Of a stretch of DNA of 64,000 bases, positions 1 through 10,450 are shown piece after piece. Made by a program: the position numbers and the translations under genes. The notes beneath the pieces were generated by a model that made no database searches, had not been told where the DNA came from, and was given only the letters and a program-made list of their open reading frames with translations. This DNA comes from Armigeres subalbatus (taxonomy: Eukaryota; Arthropoda; Insecta; Diptera; Culicidae): the NCBI RefSeq assembly GCF_024139115.2, contig NC_085141.1, forward strand, positions 243,155,047-243,219,046. Direction: 5' to 3'. Each line of letters starts with the position of its first letter. Within the stretch, counting starts at the first letter, position 1.

Positions 1-560
1 ATAAAACAAATATTTTCAACAGCGTATCACCCACAGACAATTGGAGCATTGGAAAGAAATCATAGATGCTTGAACGAGTATCTGCGATGTTTTACCAATG
101 ATCACAAAGATGACTGGGATGATTGGATTCAATTGTATACATTCAGCTACAACACAACACCCCATATCGAGCACAGTTTTACACCGTTTGAATTAGTATT
201 TGGACATAAAGCAAATTTACCAATTGATTTTCGAAAACGTCAAACCATGAGCCGATTTATAACCTTGAGGAATATTACAACGAATTAAAATTTAAACTGA
301 ATATAACAAACAAATTAGCTAGAGACAATTTGCTAGAGCGAAAAGAAAGTAGACAAAAAGTAGTAAACGAGAAAATTAATCCAATAGATCTGAGAATCGG
401 TGACCACATTTATATTACAAACGAAAATCGTAAAAAATTAGACCCATTCTATCTAGGCCCATATATTGTAAAAGAAATCAACAGCCCAAATTGTACTATT
501 GTTAATGAAAACACAAACAAACAAACAGTAATTCATAAAAATAGAATTGTAAAAGCATAA
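1..560 (+). pseudogene. Integrase C-terminal part of Ty3/gypsy pol, frameshifted
   Basis: The frame is open from base 1. Early residues read FSTAYHPQT then GALERNHR, which is the end of the integrase catalytic core; the E of ALERN is the last residue of the D,D(35)E triad, the two aspartates being outside the window. It continues with SYNTTPH and FELVFGH, typical of gypsy-type integrases. Near 260-290 the frame shifts: the first frame stops at 288, and the continuation runs in another frame to the TAA at 558-560. The second part holds DLRIGDHIYI and LGPYIVKEI, the GPY/F module of Ty3/gypsy integrases. In the family this enzyme inserts the element's cDNA. Domain assignment is firm; lineage within Ty3/gypsy is not. 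Confidence 0.85.
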
Positions 561-664
561 AGAATAAACTCGCAAAAAACAAAAAAAAAGAGAAAAAATC
601 GAAGAATTGCCAAAATTTTGTCAAAAATAAAATAATTTCATTTCACTTCAATTTTTTTTTTTGT

Positions 665-676
665 AAGAAGGGGAGG
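665..676 (+). other. Polypurine tract of element A
   Basis: The purine run AAGAAGGGGAGG lies directly before the LTR start TGTC at 677. In LTR elements this tract primes plus-strand DNA synthesis. It follows a long A/T-rich spacer after the pol stop. Confidence 0.75.
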
Positions 677-1026
677 TGTCATATACATTGTATTAACGAT
701 TGACAAAACTCATAACTTAGCAATTTCACCCCAAGCGTTCGGATCAAATTACTTATTTCAATGCTTGTGCAGAGCAAGCACATCGACTCTCCCATGCTCA
801 ATAAATTATATTTGTCACACGGATCAATACCCTCACGTTTAACCAGTGTAAGCAAAATTAAACCACTTTGTATATGCGCAATGACGCGAAAATGTAGCAA
901 CACATAGCTTGTAATATAAAACACATTTGGACTCTGTAATAAACGTTCTGTTCGTAGTTAGCGTTCTTCGGAACCACATCGTTTTGTGATTAGTGATCCT
1001 ATCTGCCCAGATTATGGGTTAGGACA
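677..1026 (+). repeat. 3' LTR of element A
   Basis: The segment begins TGTC just after the polypurine tract and can be closed at GACA (1023-1026), giving matching 4-bp inverted ends and a 350-bp LTR. A poly(A) signal AATAAA lies at 938-943. The right boundary rests only on the inverted ends, because the 5' LTR and the left target duplication are outside the window. Confidence 0.6.
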
Positions 1027-1109
1027 CTGTTTTAAAAGAAACTCCCTTTAGGGTCAAGCGCAACGGATTGCGCAGTGTAAAAATCGTGCCACGAACCTGC
1101 CAAATTAAG

Positions 1110-1384
1110 AAGAGACATGATAGAAGGTAACTGATGAAATTTCTAATTGGATGTAGAAAATGAGCTCTATAGTTCATTTCCAATTCTAGCAGATTACTGT
1201 TAGAATACTCAAGTTGAAGGTATAGGAATAGTAATGGAAACGGTATGGAAGTCCATTTCCAGTTCTAGCGATTGCTAGATCATGAGAAATAAAGAGAAAG
1301 ATACAAAGTAGGATAATGGAACGGACCTGGGATTGAATCCAGTATGAGGCAGAAGCAGTAGCCATATGATTACCAAGCCCGCTT
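1110..1384 (-). mobile_element. tRNA-derived SINE, truncated copy (SINE-1)
   Basis: On the minus strand it begins AAGCGGGCTTGG and carries a tRNA-like head, then sequence shared with two other copies in the window (32386-33008 and 48948-49479). Shared blocks include TTTCCAGTTCTAGCGATTGC and GAAGGTAACTGATG on the plus strand. This copy lacks about 14 bases of the head around the B box and has lost its 3' part near 1110. No target duplication was found. Pol III-driven SINEs of this kind depend on a partner LINE; the partner is not identified. Confidence 0.7.
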
Positions 1385-1799
1385 AGTAAACACCAGCCAA
1401 AAGCTTTAGCTACAAAAACCAATTTTGCAATATCCTTTCCGCCGCCTCAGAGTGTCGATGTCAATTAGTTGACATCTTGTGGCATACGGCGGAAGGTCCA
1501 AATTATTCCTTGGCTGGAAATTTAGGCCATGCGTATTCGTTGCCTTTCAATCATTATCGCTTGATAGGGATCTCATATCAACGAAGCTGTTTCCATAATA
1601 GGAAGGACCGAACTTCAGCGTATTCTTCAGTGATTTTCGACACAAATCCGTATTGACACCGTGTTGCGGGATGATTGGTTCTGTTTTGTGTAGTCGGAAA
1701 GTAAATGAATCAGGCGCAGTCGATGGTGTTTTAGTGCGCATTTGCTCGTGTTTTCCATCAGACGCAGAACGATCGCGTGATCCTCGAAATGTTTAGCTA
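1385..1799. other. Unassigned sequence with an imperfect hairpin
   Basis: No gene is recognised. An inverted repeat lies at 1440-1492: outer CCGCCG (1440-1445) against CGGCGG (1487-1492), and an inner perfect stem GATGTCAA (1457-1464) / TTGACATC (1469-1476) with a TTAG loop. The segment ends with TTTAGCTA, the last four bases of which are the left target duplication of the LTR element that starts at 1800. Confidence 0.5.
1796..1799. repeat. Left target site duplication GCTA
   Basis: GCTA precedes the left LTR here and follows the right LTR at 27847-27850. Four bases is a usual duplication length for Ty3/gypsy-type integration. The inferred empty site reads TTTAGCTATGC. Confidence 0.75.
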
Positions 1800-2180
1800 T
1801 GTAACAGGTTAACTGTTCGGCGGGTGATATCTTTTAAAACGTTACACACTCGTCGAACGTTCAAACTAAAACTGTTTATTAATTCAAATTCTTAACTTAA
1901 CTTGAGCTCCCATTTGGAGGTACCTGAAGTCATTATATAAATCACACCGTCGGCACTAGCGTGCGACGGGTAGCATGGGAACAGCTTGCCCTGGGAACAA
2001 CCATAAAGCGATGACTCTGTAAAACGACACTTCCAAAACGAAATGCATAAGCATTGCAAAAGGCATCGACTTGATGAGTCGCTGGATTATGGAGTCTAGA
2101 ATTATATACGGCATGCCGCAAGGAATGCGATTTTATGGAATTGAACTAGGGTCGGTGACATACGTGATACGCATGCTACA
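1800..2180 (-). repeat. Left LTR (3' LTR on the minus strand)
   Basis: It begins TGTAACAGG and ends GCATGCTACA on the plus strand, giving TGTA/TACA inverted ends. All 381 positions match the copy at 27466-27846 in my reading. It carries the junction with the polypurine tract on its right side. Confidence 0.9.
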
Positions 2181-2195
2181 CCACCACCCTTTACT
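2181..2195 (-). other. Polypurine tract of the giant LTR element
   Basis: Read on the minus strand this is AGTAAAGGGTGGTGG, ending exactly at the LTR start. It is almost entirely purine and defines the orientation of the element. Confidence 0.7.
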
Positions 2196-3394
2196 GAAAA
2201 ATGATTGAAGATCATTTTTAATTTTGACTTCGAATACCTCTAACAAATTACAATGATTATAATCCTGTTCCTTCAGTAAATTTTTCTTTCTTACATTTTA
2301 AGCTCATCCCTCCTTTCGAAAAGAATGATTTCACATGGTACAATGGCAATGGCAATATGTTTGTTATGATATTTTGTTGGTGGTTGTTTTCCATAATTCT
2401 ATCTGATAATGGGTGAATTGCATTCTCAATTTCGTGTGATTCAAAATAAAGGATAAGTTTCATTAGTATTTAATAATATGCTATCATTTTAATTTTTAAA
2501 ATATCAATTCGAAAGGTGTGCAATAATAATCTCCACTTTTCAGTGTACATTCCACTAAAAAACTCTATATATATTTTTAAATAATTAAATTGCAGTTGAA
2601 GTAGTGTTATACAAATAATAATAATGCTTTTGTCCAATATGCTTTGGATTATTTACTGAAGATCGGTAGACATTCATTCAAATACCTTTAGTTTTTCTCT
2701 AACGAACCGATAATTTTGTGAAATCTACGTTTTAATATACAAAACCGAGTTTAGGTAAAAGACATGCTTCTTCATTTGTAACTGCTTCGTACACATGAAG
2801 TTGATCAGGCTTCTGTGTTTGAACGTTGCAATGAATAACATTTTCTTGTTTTTAAGAAATGGAACTGGTAATTTAATCAATTTAAGCGAAAAGTTCTCAA
2901 TATGAATTTTACTAAAGCAGTTTTTATTTCTTCTGTATAATTTGTTACGTCTTACGAAATATATAGTAGAAAAAATAATGTTGCATAGAAAAAAAAATCA
3001 TATAATTAAGGACAGATCCAAAATCAATAAAGTATTAAATATATATATTTGAACATTCTTCATTTTTTTTTCCAACGTTGTCGCTATCCATGACAAAATT
3101 ATTATAGCTGATCAACAATTTTTCCTATATTCTATGACGTCCTTCTGCTCTTCATTGAGGCAGGCATCCGGGTAATAATTAAAAAAACTAGCGTGCGCAG
3201 ACTTATCTGGTCGCTTTTCAAATTAATTTAGGCAACAAGCACTAGAGCTTGGCCATTTCTTCTTCCGGGCATCCGGTATCCTTTTAATCCGGGCATCTGG
3301 GGCAATATTTTAAAATTCAATAATAAATAAATACGTGGGTGCAGGCCTGCAAACCCTTTTTTCTATCACTTTTAGCACCCAGGCATTCCTTGCT

Positions 3395-3565
3395 ATGGAT
3401 TTTAAGCCTTTTCGCATAGCTAAAGAGAATATTATGATTTTGTTTCCTAATTCTAACAACCTTTTGGGGATTTTAAGCCTTTTTGCCCAGGGGTTGAGTA
3501 AATAAATAATGAAATGTTTTGGTTTTTTTAACGAAATTCTGGGGATTTTAAGCCTTTTCGCCCAG
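3395..3565. repeat. Three imperfect direct repeats, period about 71-75 bp
   Basis: The motif GGATTTTAAGCCTTTT followed by CGC or GCC recurs at about 3397, 3467 and 3542, and two copies end in GCCCAG. Upstream, related GGGCATC words occur at 3165-3300. The array is short and AT-rich, with no coding potential. Confidence 0.6.
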
Positions 3566-4225
3566 TAATTACGTAATAAATAATAAAATGAAATAAATAT
3601 GTTTGAGCTTACTTTATAATTTGTTGATATTATTATTTATGTGTTTTTTTGTAGTTGACATTATAAAGTTTTTAGCCATTTTATTTGTATTTTGTTTAGT
3701 TTTATTTTAGAAATATCTAATCATATCGTATTTTATATTTCTACATTTTATATTCAAATTTTCATTATTCGAGGGTTGTTATTAATGATTTTTAAAAGTT
3801 TAAGTTATTTATTTGTTATTGTTGACAAATTATAACAGTTTTGTTTTTGAATTGTTAATTTTGCTTTTGTTTATGAGTTCATTATAATATAATTATTGTG
3901 TTGAATTTAAATCTTACTTTTTTTAGTAATATCAGAAATATTTGAAAAAAATAATATGTTGCAAATCTTGATTTTGGAATTTTATATTTTCTTTATATAT
4001 TATTATTTATAAGATATTTTTGTTTTAGGTATATTTTATTAAAAATTAATAACACGGGGAAAAAATCTTAACGTTTTACATCGTAGTAGCAAAGCTAAAC
4101 GTTCAAAATGAAAGTACTGTGAGTTCACCTCTATTTGTGAAAATGTAAAATATAGCCCGAGAAGGAAAACATGTTTTTTTTATTATTGGAAAGAAGAAAC
4201 AAAAAAATAAGGATATAACTCAGGA

Positions 4226-4403
4226 AAATCGACACATACTTTATGGCAAAAATCCATGTATTTTGAAATATGCATATCATGCGTCGGCACATACTTAATT
4301 GCATACAAATTCACACATGGTTACTATGACCCACATGGATAGTATGTGTGAACACTCATGCAATGCATGCGGGGGCATGGAATATATGTGTCGAAAATAT
4401 GGA
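4226..4403. repeat. Nested imperfect palindrome, MITE-like
   Basis: The inner arms are TTCACACAT (4310-4318) with ACTAT close by, matched by ATAGTATGTGTGAA ending at 4352. The outer arms are AATCGACACATA near 4228 against TATGTGTCGAAAAT near 4390. The arrangement could be a decayed foldback or MITE. No target duplication was recognised. Confidence 0.4.
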
Positions 4404-5178
4404 ATCCATTTCGCTACCCCCATTGCAAAAATCGATGTTTGAACTCATGAATATAATGCGGAGATTTTTGTAAGTGTAGGGATAAATTTATAATGAATAC
4501 CAAATATTGTGTTTGATTGACCTTTTTTTTGTTATTGATTTGGTAATGATTAATGTTTACGAAATTTGCATTGTTTTTAATTTTGAAGGCAAATTTGAGC
4601 CATTCACTTTTATACGGTGAATAGTAGGATAGAGGAGAAAGAAACTTGTACGATTAGGTTAAAATCAATTAAGTAATACAGAAAGAATGCAATTAAATGT
4701 TTTTTTTCTTCCTTGGATGATCAAAGTGAAAACTTTTTGCTCGAAGAAAAAAGTAAAATGTTATAGTTGAGTGTACTCTTCATGAAAGTATTTATAAATG
4801 GGTACCTAATTTGGCGATGCAAAAAACTTGCATGAATGGGAATATTGTGCTTACATTTTAGAAAAAAAAAAACAAAATTACAAAAACTTTTTTTTTTGTC
4901 ATTTTATTTTAAGTTTAACCTGAAACTAAGATGCATAGTTCATTTAAATGATTATTTTCAAATGTATAAACAAATTTAGATAGGCTTAAAAACATGTTTT
5001 TGAATGGTTACATGAAGTAATGCTAAGGTGAAAAACCCAGATTAATCCACCTAGCGGTGATGGTGCCTTTCTCGACCTTCGTAAAATGTGTGTGCTTGAA
5101 AATAGATGAGCTAGTAGTTAGGAGTAAAAAAGAAAAATTGCTTTGTTCGTTCTTTGAAAATCAGATTATTTATGGCAA

Positions 5179-5200
5179 AGATAGTATAGATCCAGTTGAA
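5179..5200. repeat. Left 22-bp target duplication of SINE-2
   Basis: It reads AGATAGTATAGATCC followed by AGTTGAA and is repeated without mismatch at 5651-5672. The two copies abut the tRNA-like head and the TGCTAA tail exactly. Confidence 0.9.
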
Positions 5201-5650
5201 GACGAGCTCGGTGGTCTAGTGGCTACCGCTTCTGCCTTATAAGCAGGAGGTCGTGGGTTCAATTCCAGGCTAGTCCCTTTCCTACTTTGTATTTCTATCT
5301 TAGTTCTTTCTGTGTTTCACGTTATACCAAAACTATTCCTACTGTTATAACCTTCCACGCAATCCCAAAACCTCCCGTGGCACCTATGAGAGGTCGTAGA
5401 GTTCTCTGCATCTTTCTTAAGTAGGTATCCAACAAACCATCCTTCCCCTTCCTCAGCATTCGCAAGGACGTGGCCAGGACAGATCTCGACTATTGGAGAG
5501 TACATTGCTTCCATCTAAGAGTTAGTGATTAGTCCCAAATCAATATCTGTGGTAACGGATGAAAGTAATGCTACTCTCATACAATAGTCTTGGCTTGTAC
5601 CACCTACGAATTTGTGCGAACTGCTAAATGCTAATGCTAATGCTAATGCT
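5201..5650 (+). mobile_element. Complete tRNA-derived SINE with TGCTAA tail (SINE-2)
   Basis: The head is tRNA-like: A-box-like TGGTCTAGTGG (5211-5221), anticodon-like stem-loop with loop CTTATAA (anticodon UAU, Ile type), and B-box-like GGTTCAATTCC. The body is unrelated to tRNA and the 3' end is a short tandem tail of TGCTAA units (5622-5650). Perfect 22-bp direct repeats flank it (5179-5200 and 5651-5672), proving insertion by target-primed reverse transcription. The isoleucine-tRNA head recalls the Gecko SINEs described from Aedes; this is from memory and not checked. The element disrupts the left part of family X. Confidence 0.85.
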
Positions 5651-5699
5651 AGATAGTATAGATCCAGTTGAAACCCGAAAATCATATTTTGTCCCATTC

Positions 5700-5780
5700 C
5701 CGGATGTCGCGACTGCATCGCGAGTGGTACCCGACTATGGCACAGTTGCGCACTACTCGCGATGCAGTTGCAACATCCGG
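5700..5780. repeat. 26-bp inverted repeat, hairpin-forming
   Basis: The left arm 5700-5725 (CCGGATGT...ATCGCGAGT) pairs with the right arm 5755-5780 with three mismatches, separated by a 29-bp loop. It is GC-rich in an AT-rich setting and lies just right of the SINE-2 duplication. No miRNA or terminator role can be claimed. Confidence 0.65.
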
Positions 5781-6129
5781 AAATGCGAGAAAATGCGATT
5801 GTCGCGAAACCTCGGTTCGGTTTTCAGCTTGATCTACAATATGCTAATAAGAATTTCGACATTTTTGTTTCCTTTCCAAACTTTTTATTTTACCAAGTCA
5901 TATATTTTAAGGATATCACTTTTGGATGTAAATTGAACCGAAGCTCCGACTACACAAAAAGAAAACGAAAATGTCATTCCCATCAAGCGAGCGGAGGGAA
6001 ATATTTGTTATGATATAAATCTCATGACCGTCTTTCTGCCAAACTCCCGTATGAAGAGGGAGGGAAGTGTATTAGTGTGGAAGCATCCGATAGTTCGTTT
6101 TCGGAAAGAAATTATAGCCTTTCGGTACA

Positions 6130-7507
6130 ACTTTGTTGCACAAGAAAGGCAAAAAGTATTTTGGCCATAATTTCTAAGGTAATAGTCCAATCTGGCCAAC
6201 TTTCAATAGAAAATAATAGAACAGGATTCCGCGTCTAATGCAATTTGTTGTGAGTAAATCGGTTGAGGGTAAGTCCATTAAAAATCAGCTAGACTTTTTT
6301 ACTCGCTTTTTTATAACACATAGTATATTTTGGCCATAATTTCTGTGCCCATGGTCCAAATTTTTAATAGAAAACAATATGACAGGATTCCGCGTCGAAT
6401 GAAACTTGTTGGAATAGATAGTGGAATATATAGATGAGTGAAGACTTTTGGTGCGCGCACACACACACACAGACATCATCGCAGTTCGTCGAGCTTATAC
6501 GTATACAACACTATGAGTCTCCAGGCCTTCTGTAAAAGTTTGGTTTTGGAGCGAACATACAGCCTTTTCGTATAAAAAGGCAAAAATGGTATTTCGGCCA
6601 TAACTTCCGATCCCATAGTCCGATCTAGCCAATTTTCATTAGAAAACAATGGGACAAGATTCTGCGTCGAATGAAACTTTTGCGAGCGACCTGAGAAGCA
6701 CACATATTGCACATCAATCACAGTAACTTATATATGACCGGATTCAGTCACAATATGGTTACTGCAACCAGATTTGTTGAACTTGTGTTGCTTGGGGAAT
6801 AGATGAAGTCTAAGTGCTAAGAAAGTGAGCTAGACTTTTTTGAACTCTTTTTCACAATAAATAGTAATTTGACCATAACATCTAAGCCCATAGTCCGAGC
6901 TGGCCAATTTTCAATAAGAAAATATGAGACATTCTGCGTCGAATGCAATTTAATGCGAGCAAATCGGTTGAGGAAAAGTGCCTGAAAAATGAGTGAGTTT
7001 TTTTAGCGATTTTTCCATAAAAAAAAATGGTATAATTTTCGATCCCATAGTTCGATATGGCCAATTTTCAATAGGAAACAACAGGACAGGATTCTACGTC
7101 GAATGCAACTTGTTGTGAGCAAATCGGTTAAGGATATGTGCCCGAAAAATGAGTGACATTTTTTACGCGATTTTTACGTATGAATTTGTATTTTGGCCAT
7201 AACTTCTGATCCCATAGTCCGATCTGGCCAATTTCAAATAGGAAACAATGGGACAGGATTCTGCGTCGAATGCAACTTGTTGCGAGCAAATCGGTTGAGG
7301 ATAAGTGCCTGAAAAATGAGTGACATTTTTTACGCGATTTTTTCGTATGAATTTGTATTTTGACCATAACTTTTGATCCCATAGTCCGATCTGGCCAATT
7401 TCAAATAGGAAACAATGGGACAGGATTCTGCGTTGAATGCAACTTGTTGCGAGCAAATCGGTTGAGAGTAAGTGCCCGAAAAATGAGTGACATTTTTTGA
7501 GTAGTTT
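6130..7507 (+). repeat. Diverged units of family X and first 167-bp block
   Basis: Units starting TTGGCCATAA recur at about 6160, 6330, 6590, 6870, 7030, 7194 and 7361. A typical unit contains GATCCCATAGTCCGATCTGG, then ACAGGATTCTGCGTCGAATG, then GAGCAAATCGGTTGAGG, then AAAAATGAGTGACATTTTT. The left units are diverged and of unequal length; the last two are near-regular at 167 bp. A small CA run (6452-6471) with its own right module (6472-6590) shows that at least one entire internal unit was duplicated. Frames seen on the minus strand are by-products of the repeat. Confidence 0.75.
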
Positions 7508-7508
7508 T

Positions 7509-9030
<1,522 letters not shown>

Positions 9031-9041
9031 CACCTTTTAAC

Positions 9042-10446
9042 ATGGAAACAAATTCTACAAACAACGAAGGAGCAGGCGGGGCGAATGTTTTCGCAAAGAG
9101 TGGGAAGCTGCAGCGATCTCCAGTGATGTCGCAGGCAGCAGTAGCGAGTACCAGTAGTACGGCCAAGACTGCTGAGTACCAGGCAGGCCAACAGGAGCTA
9201 GGATCCGGGAATAGGGTGTCCACCCAAAAATCGGAAAGTAGTGCGACTCAGGAGGAGCTACAATTCGGGAGGTCCAACCTGATGGAGGCGCGGAAGCGAG
9301 TCAACGAGCTTTATGACTTCGTGAAGGACAAGCACAATGTTCACACGAAGATCAAGCTTCTAGTGACAAGCATTAAGTCCGCCGTAAAAGCAGCCGAACA
9401 CGAACAGATCGCGCTGAAAAAGAAAGCCGAAGCAGCTGAAAAGGTGCTGAAAGATGCGGCGGAGCATACAGCAGTTGAGACACAGCAGGCACCCAAAAGT
9501 CCCCGAACCACTCGCACCGAAAAACGAGGAAGGGATTCGCCTGGAGAGCAGGAAGGCACGAAAAAGCAACGGAACGTGCAAGACTTTGCCAGCGTTCTGA
9601 AGGAACGTGTCAAGGATGGTGAGTGGCAGACCGTGGAAAACCAGCGGGAGAAGAGGAAGCAGCAGAAGGAGAATGTGGAAAGAGGAAGGAACAGAAGAAA
9701 CAAGAAAACGTCGTTCTCCTCGGGAGAGAGTTAAAGGTGATGCCCTGATCGTAGAAGCGAGCGATAAAACGTCTTACGCAGTGATCCTGAAGAAGGTGAG
9801 AGAGGACCCGGAGCTAAAAGACTTGGGTGAAAAAGTGGTGAGAACTAGGCGTACCCAGAAGAGGGAGTTGCTGTTCGAGCTGAAGAAGGATCCCACGATC
9901 AAGAGCTCGGCCTTCCGGGAGCTCATTGCCAATTCATTGGGCAGTGACGGTAACGTAAGAGCTCTAACGCAGGAAGCAGTGGTCGAGTGCAGAGACCTGG
10001 ACGAGATCACGACGGAAGACGAACTGAGGGATGCACTGGTCTCACAATGCAAGCTGGGGGAAGTGCAAATGACGGTTCGACTGAGGAGAGCGTACGGTGG
10101 CACACAAGTAGCAGCGATACGACTACCAGCAGAGGCTGTCAACCAAATGGTGGAGACGGGGAAGGTAAAAGTAGGATGGTCGGTGTGCCCGTTGAGATTC
10201 GTCCCACGAGTCACGAAGCAGATGGAGCGATGCGTCAAATGCATGGCGTTTGGCCACCAGGCGCGAAACTGCAAAGGCCCGGATAGATCCGGTCTATGTA
10301 GGAAATGTGGTGAAGAAGGACACGTTGCTAGGGACTGCACGAAGCAACCAAGATGCCTGCTCTGCAAACCGGAGGACGGAAACGACCATACGACGGGTGG
10401 CTTCCAATGCCCTGCATACAAGAAGGCGATGGCGGGCCGGGATTAA
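9042..10446 (+). pseudogene. Element B ORF1: gag-like nucleic-acid-binding protein, one frameshift
   Basis: The ATG at 9042 opens METNSTNNEGAG, which matches the start of the element C homologue (MNKIPESNEGAS), so this start is preferred over upstream codons within the CA run. About 468 codons in all. The N-terminal part is charged, with a helical stretch (VNELYDFVKDKHNVHTKIK). The frame breaks in a purine-rich run around 9690-9720 (first frame ends at 9734) and the rest continues in another frame to the TAA at 10444-10446. The C-terminal part has three zinc knuckles: CVKCMAFGHQARNC, CRKCGEEGHVARDC and a third beginning CLLC. Known role: RNA binding and RNP formation, and in R1-clade relatives targeting. 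The stop overlaps the ORF2 start as TAATG. Confidence 0.85.
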
Positions 10447-10450
10447 TGGA
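10443..10450 (+). promoter_or_regulatory. TAATG stop-start overlap between ORF1 and ORF2 of element B
   Basis: The ORF1 stop TAA (10444-10446) and the ORF2 ATG (10446-10448) share one base. In the R1-clade element SART1 a UAAUG overlap is known to couple termination to reinitiation for ORF2 translation. The same role here is inferred from sequence and clade. Confidence 0.7.

Larger units (their letters stand above)
1..1026 (+). mobile_element. 3' end of a Ty3/gypsy-type LTR retrotransposon (element A)
   Basis: The window opens inside the integrase of an LTR retrotransposon and continues through the end of pol, an A-rich leader, a polypurine tract (665-676) and one LTR (677-1026). The order integrase - PPT - LTR is that of a 3' end in plus orientation. 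No env-like frame lies between pol and the LTR. The rest of the element lies left of the window, so completeness and the matching LTR cannot be judged. A frameshift in the integrase shows that this copy is dead. Confidence 0.85.
2196..5040. other. AT-rich internal body of the LTR element, no gene seen
   Basis: No open frame longer than 68 codons on either strand resembles gag or pol. The segment is strongly AT-rich with homopolymer runs. It contains a set of three short direct repeats (3395-3565) and a palindromic block (about 4226-4403), annotated separately. Being internal to the LTR pair, it is probably the untranslated 3' body of a non-autonomous element. Confidence 0.5.

Noticed and set aside
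1800..2180. Two independent solo LTRs
   Set aside because: The outer flanks of the pair share GCTA while inner flanks carry a PBS on one side and a PPT on the other, which fits one full element.
5201..5290. tRNA-Ile gene (also at 30639 and 48948)
   Set aside because: A-box and B-box-like sequences exist, but the acceptor stems do not pair, the sequence runs into a SINE body, and target duplications flank the whole unit.
9690..9735. Programmed frameshift in ORF1 of element B, since element C also changes frame near the same place
   Set aside because: In C the path goes through two successive frames with stops between, not one shared shift, and no conserved slippery site is visible; independent decay is simpler.
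9341..10421. Minus-strand frames of 120-215 codons opposite ORF1 of element B
   Set aside because: They are mirror frames of GC-rich coding sequence with no motifs; the plus strand has zinc knuckles in the right order.
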